Origin: Methylococcaceae bacterium
Lineage (GTDB): Bacteria > Pseudomonadota > Gammaproteobacteria > Methylococcales > Methylomonadaceae
DNA: 8,548 bases
Direction: 5' to 3'
Assembly: GCA_003155565.1 (NCBI GenBank)
Contig: PMDM01000162.1
Location: 928-9,475, forward strand
Shown piece after piece: positions 5,718 through 8,548 of the stretch; the stretch's first letter is position 1; each line of letters begins with the position of its first letter. Under the pieces are notes generated by a model. The model was given only the letters and a program-made list of their open reading frames with translations. It made no database searches and was not told where the DNA came from. The position numbers and the translations under genes were made by a program.

Positions 5718-6005
5718 AGCCCAACCCAAACCTTAACCGTGGATAGCCAAGCCGCGTGCACCAACCGTTATGCCGATGTGATCTTGGGATTCAGCGTACA
5801 ATGAATTCTCGACAGTTTGCATTTTATTAGCGCGGGGGCGGTTTGCTTTGCCTGCGGCTTTAATGATATGCCAAAAATTACCGAGTTATTGTTGTTAGCG
5901 CCGGGCATGAATTTACAAAGCAAAATCGCCTTGGTCGCCTTCATGATCTCAATCGGCGGCTTAATAAATTCCCGCCGCATAGCCGAAGCGAAGATTTCGG
6001 CTTAA
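5718..6005 (+). pseudogene. Decayed fragment of a PiT-type inorganic phosphate transporter
   Basis: One plus-strand frame reads through about 95 codons with a single internal TGA (5802-5804). Before the stop it gives AACTNRYADVILGFSVQ; after it, ILDSLHFISAG, then CFACGFNDMPKI, and finally GGLINSRRIAEAK. I recognise this as an internal part of a PiT-family (phosphate:cation) permease, where intact relatives read roughly ARGLNDTPKI and GGLLNARRVAE. The N-terminal half and the membrane segments after RRIAEA are missing. Several differences from the expected residues could be C-to-T changes: TGA for an Arg codon, Cys for Arg in FACG, Met for Thr in NDMPK. The family call comes from memory of the motif. 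The fragment fills the gap between the methyltransferase and the convergent modE-like gene and overlaps the latter's stop. Confidence 0.6.
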
Positions 6006-6805
6006 ATTTTTACGCCTAGCACCGGCGCATTTGATTTAAACAAAACCCAAGCGCTTAAGTCTTTTCTGAGCTTCATAGCTTTTGCACTTCCCCTTGTAAT
6101 CAAAATCGACAGAGTTTCGCCATTGGGCAATAAAACACATATTTCTGCATTAACTTCGTCCAGATAAACACGTATTACCGTGCAGGGCAAGCGGTTGGAC
6201 GCCGAATAACGACTCGTGTCAGAGTCCGAAGTGATCATTATTTCTGCACTATCAATCAGTAAAACCACATCCATACCTATTTTTAAATCTAAATCACTTA
6301 AGGCGGACAAGCCTAGTTTGACTTTGATAGCCAAGTTTTCAGATAGCTTAATGTCGACATCCGCATTGACAGCGCCTGGGTAAATGGAGGTTACGGTGCC
6401 AAACAATTGATTAAGGTAACTAGTTTTGACAGCCAGATGTTGAAGCAATAATCGCGTATCAGGGTTATCAAGAATTCCCTGATTAAGTTTTTTCAGAAAT
6501 TTACGATGTTTTGCTTCCAGGTTTGCATATAAGTCCAGCAGGCCAAGACCGGTTTCAGTCAAACAGGTGCCACCGCCCTTGCTTCCCCCGATAGCTGTGC
6601 TGACTAATATCTTTGGGGCGCTATTATTTGCCCGTTCAATGATCTGCCAAGCACCTTTATAGCTGAGGCCACACTCCCTAGCGGCTTGGCTAATGGAGCC
6701 GGTTTTTGCAACAGCCTTCAACAGTACAATCATGCGGTGATCAATACCGGATAACCGGAGCTCTCCTTCAACCCATGATGTGTTGCTGTCATTTGATACA
6801 GTCAT
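6002..6805 (-). CDS. ModE-family transcriptional regulator with altered ligand residues
   Basis: This 267-residue protein has ModE architecture. A winged helix lies at about 16-95: GSISQAARECGLSYKGAW is the recognition helix region, and IGGSKGGGTCLTETG is the wing. Two Mop/TOBE domains follow, at about 124-195 and 200-267. ModE is a molybdate- or tungstate-sensing dimer that represses mod transport genes and activates some molybdoenzyme genes. The first TOBE motif, usually TSARNQ, is TSYLNQ (128-133), so Leu131 stands where E. coli ModE has Arg128. In the later strand (LLIDSAEIMIT) Asp185 aligns with the ligand lysine. The second domain keeps FKS (256-258). The protein may therefore sense oxyanion differently, or not at all. 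It is divergent from the porin, and a ModE-box-like site lies between them. No strong ribosome site precedes the ATG. Confidence 0.85.
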   Translation of the reverse strand: MTVSNDSNTSWVEGELRLSGIDHRMIVLLKAVAKTGSISQAARECGLSYKGAWQIIERANNSAPKILVSTAIGGSKGGGTCLTETGLGLLDLYANLEAKHRKFLKKLNQGILDNPDTRLLLQHLAVKTSYLNQLFGTVTSIYPGAVNADVDIKLSENLAIKVKLGLSALSDLDLKIGMDVVLLIDSAEIMITSDSDTSRYSASNRLPCTVIRVYLDEVNAEICVLLPNGETLSILITRGSAKAMKLRKDLSAWVLFKSNAPVLGVKI

Positions 6806-6850
6806 GGCAAGTGCCAGTTTAAAGAAAGTTTTAGAAAGTACATATTATTC

Positions 6851-6879
6851 ATTGTAGAGAAAATGTTATTTCCATTGTA
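6851..6879 (-). promoter_or_regulatory. Candidate promoter of the modE-like gene, repeated TACAAT boxes
   Basis: On the minus strand, CTACAATG occurs twice (6850-6857 and 6873-6880). The inner TACAAT hexamers are separated by exactly 17 bases. TACAAT is a good -10 box, and the one at 6851-6856 would put the start near 6844 with a leader of about 38 bases. The upstream copy sits at the -35 distance but does not resemble TTGACA, so it may instead be an alternative -10 or half of a binding site. Confidence 0.33.
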
Positions 6880-6898
6880 GCAACAATTATTTTCATTT

Positions 6899-6926
6899 AT
6901 CGTTATATACTTTTATACACATCGCT
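6899..6926. promoter_or_regulatory. ModE-box-like operator
   Basis: The left half, ATCGTTATATA (6899-6909), fits the published ModE consensus half ATCGnTATATA at every defined position. After exactly six bases, the right half at 6916-6926 (TACACATCGCT) matches TATATAnCGAT at seven of ten defined positions. It lies between the modE-like gene and the porin, just upstream of a possible porin -10 (TAAAAT, 6928-6933). Bound protein would therefore cover the -35 region of the porin promoter. Confidence 0.6.
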
Positions 6927-7006
6927 GTAAAATACCATAGAGTCTATTAACTTGGTGATAGTTAATTAGTGAGCTTAACCCAGTATGGGTTTTTAATTAA
7001 TCAAAC

Positions 7007-7012
7007 AGGGGG
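7007..7012 (+). promoter_or_regulatory. Ribosome binding site of the porin gene
   Basis: AGGGGG ends four bases before the ATG at 7017. It decides for that start over the in-frame GTG at 6969, which has no such site. Confidence 0.75.
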
Positions 7013-7016
7013 AAAT

Positions 7017-8525
7017 ATGATCAGTCTACCAATACGTCCTATTGATGACTATTCCAAGGCATTTATTCATTTGCCAATACTTTACATGATATCGCTTAGC
7101 ATTAATTGCCAAGCAGCAGATAAAATTAACTACACTAAACCACCCTTTTCCGTGTTTTCCAGCCAGATGACCGACGGCTTAAGCGGGGGCGGTAAATATG
7201 ACAAGCCAGTTTGGAATCTGCATGATGCCTTGAAACTCCCTGAATGGTTATCTATCTCTTTGGAACAACGTACCCGTTATGAAACTATGGATGGTAGCTT
7301 TAGGGGAGGTAGTAAAGGCGGCGATCAGCAAATCCCTTTACAGACCGATGTCGCCTTGGAAGCCCGCTGGCGTGGGTTCAGGCTGGGCGGAGAATTCCTG
7401 GATGCCCGGCAATTTGGTTCTGATAAAGGTTCGGGCATTAATAACACAAGTGTAGATACCGCCGATTTCATCCAAGGTTATCTCGCCTATGCCGACCAGA
7501 ACATCAACTACAGCGGTATCGGCGGCGAGGTGATTGTTGGACGGCAAACCTTGAATTTCGGCAGTCGCCGCCTGGTCGCCCGTAACGTGTTCCGCAATAC
7601 CATTAACAGCTTTACCGGAGCCCGGGTGCATTTGCTGGATTATAATAAATGGCAGTTGAATGTGTTTACTGCCATGCCGGTCCTGCGTTATCCCACGGAC
7701 ACCGACCAATTGCTGGATAACCGCCAGCAATGGGATGAAGAAGATACCCATACCTGGTTTTCCGGCGCTTTTTTTGAAGCGTTCGATATTGCCTGGAATA
7801 TCAACGCCGAGCTTTATCTCTATCATTTGGACGAAGGCGATAGCCCCAATAACCAAACCCGTAATCGCCGTTATTTCACCCCTGGCTTCCGCTTTTATAT
7901 TAAGCCGACGGCAGGTGAGATTGACTTTCAAACGGAAACCATCGGTCAGTTCGGTACCGTCCGTGGCAGCACAGATAAAACTGACGGCAAAAACCTCGAC
8001 CATGCCGCCTGGATGCAACATGCCGATGTCGGTTATACCTTCGATCATCCATGGACGCCACGTCTGGCCTTTGAATACGATTATGCCAGCGGCGATAAAA
8101 ATCCGAAAGATAACCAAGACCAACGTTTCGACACTCTATTTGGCGCTCGCCGCTTTGACTTCGGGCCCACCGGCATTTACGGCGCGTTCGCCCGTAGCAA
8201 CATCAACACACCGGGTTACCGGATTACCGTGAATCCCCGTTCCGATGTGCAACTGGGTGTCAGCCACCGGGCTTTCTGGCTGGCATCCGATACGGATGCG
8301 TGGACGACCACAGGGATCAATTCGTTACGCGACAAGACCGGTAAGACCAGCAATTATATTGGTCAACAACTGGAACTGACCGCCCGCTACGATTTCAATA
8401 GCAGTCTAGGTTTAGAAACTGGCTGGACGCATCTATTTAAAGGCGACTTTGCCAAAGACGCACCCAATGCTCCGGCTGGCAAGGATATTGATTACTTCTA
8501 TGTCCAAAGTATGTTACGGTTTTAA
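7017..8525 (+). CDS. Alginate-export family (AlgE-like) outer-membrane beta-barrel porin
   Basis: This 502-residue outer-membrane protein resembles the Alginate_exp family, which includes alginate exporter AlgE and many substrate-specific porins. Residues 1-33 are a signal peptide with a long polar start, hydrophobic FIHLPILYMISLSI, and probable cleavage at CQA. The barrel begins near PEWLSISLEQRTRYE and shows alternating aromatic/hydrophobic strands to the end. Family-typical stretches include GGEVIVGRQTLNFGSRRLVARN and FTGARVHLL. The chain ends in Phe (VQSMLRF), the C-terminal BamA recognition signal. No alginate synthesis genes are in the window, so export of alginate is not supported. Position opposite a ModE-type regulator, with a ModE-box-like site between, suggests uptake of an anion or another regulated solute. 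A further gene starts 19 bases beyond the stop. Confidence 0.85.
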   Translation: MISLPIRPIDDYSKAFIHLPILYMISLSINCQAADKINYTKPPFSVFSSQMTDGLSGGGKYDKPVWNLHDALKLPEWLSISLEQRTRYETMDGSFRGGSKGGDQQIPLQTDVALEARWRGFRLGGEFLDARQFGSDKGSGINNTSVDTADFIQGYLAYADQNINYSGIGGEVIVGRQTLNFGSRRLVARNVFRNTINSFTGARVHLLDYNKWQLNVFTAMPVLRYPTDTDQLLDNRQQWDEEDTHTWFSGAFFEAFDIAWNINAELYLYHLDEGDSPNNQTRNRRYFTPGFRFYIKPTAGEIDFQTETIGQFGTVRGSTDKTDGKNLDHAAWMQHADVGYTFDHPWTPRLAFEYDYASGDKNPKDNQDQRFDTLFGARRFDFGPTGIYGAFARSNINTPGYRITVNPRSDVQLGVSHRAFWLASDTDAWTTTGINSLRDKTGKTSNYIGQQLELTARYDFNSSLGLETGWTHLFKGDFAKDAPNAPAGKDIDYFYVQSMLRF

Positions 8526-8533
8526 TTAATCTG

Positions 8534-8538
8534 AGGAG
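8534..8538 (+). promoter_or_regulatory. Ribosome binding site of the gene leaving the window
   Basis: AGGAG (within TGAGGAGAA) lies six bases before an ATG at 8545, an ideal spacing, and there is no terminator after the porin stop. Confidence 0.7.
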
Positions 8539-8544
8539 AATACT

Positions 8545-8548
8545 ATGC
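8545..8548 (+). CDS. First codon of a downstream gene, truncated by the window
   Basis: Only ATG plus one base is present. The strong AGGAG and the 19-base gap from the porin stop make it very likely that a gene begins here and is co-transcribed with the porin. Its identity cannot be seen. A periplasmic oxyanion-binding protein such as ModA would fit the regulator, but that is a guess. Confidence 0.55.

Noticed and set aside
5768..5980. Minus-strand frame of 70 codons between the methyltransferase and the modE-like gene.
   Set aside because: The opposite strand shows a recognisable transporter remnant, and this frame is its mirror image.
7017..7120. Lipoprotein signal in the porin (LSINC).
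   Set aside because: Asn directly before Cys does not fit the lipobox. Cleavage by signal peptidase I after CQA is more likely for a barrel protein.
7338..8123. Minus-strand open frame of 261 codons within the porin gene.
   Set aside because: The plus-strand frame has a signal peptide, barrel pattern and a terminal Phe. The reverse frame shows no domain and no ribosome site.
7660..8232. Plus-strand frame of 190 codons overlapping the porin in another frame.
   Set aside because: It is an out-of-frame reading of the porin with no independent start signal.

Overview
The window looks like a stretch of gammaproteobacterial chromosome with moderate GC. The gene set (a ModE-type regulator beside an alginate-export-type barrel, and CcdA-linked periplasmic redox proteins) and the protein sequences would fit an aquatic or methanotroph-like organism (Methylococcales). 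That placement is an impression from sequence style, not from a marker gene. There are no rRNA or tRNA genes, no CRISPR array and no intact insertion sequence.

Layout. (1) Positions 1-1234, accessory: a small orphan protein with a putative Cys/His zinc knuckle (205-399), then a two-gene UPF0175 antitoxin / DUF3368 PIN-like toxin operon (507-1234) with an ATGA stop/start overlap. (2) Positions 1235-1663, a gene-free 429 bp stretch with two clear inverted repeats. (3) Positions 1664-4592, an extracytoplasmic thiol-redox block: an exported PrxQ/BCP-type peroxiredoxin (minus), divergent from an exported thioredoxin-like protein plus CcdA (plus), which converge with a membrane-anchored MsrA-thioredoxin fusion (minus). 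Together they read as an electron path: cytoplasmic reductant -> CcdA -> periplasmic thioredoxin -> peroxide removal and methionine sulfoxide repair. (4) Positions 4593-5083, a leader with a good sigma70-like promoter for the msrA fusion, plus a doubtful small plus-strand ORF ending in a terminator-like hairpin. (5) Positions 5084-5689, a class I SAM methyltransferase (minus). (6) Positions 5718-6005, a decayed fragment that I read as a PiT-type phosphate transporter, with an in-frame stop. (7) Positions 6002-8548, a ModE-like regulator (minus) divergent from an AlgE-like outer-membrane porin (plus). A near-consensus ModE operator lies between them, and the first codon of another gene with a strong ribosome binding site follows the porin.

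The most interesting part is the last one. The regulator keeps ModE architecture and a ModE-box-like site lies next to it, but the two basic residues expected to hold molybdate in its first TOBE domain appear to be replaced (Leu131, Asp185). It is divergent from an outer-membrane channel that starts an operon running off the window. This suggests a ModE-family-controlled outer-membrane uptake system, for molybdate, tungstate or another ligand.
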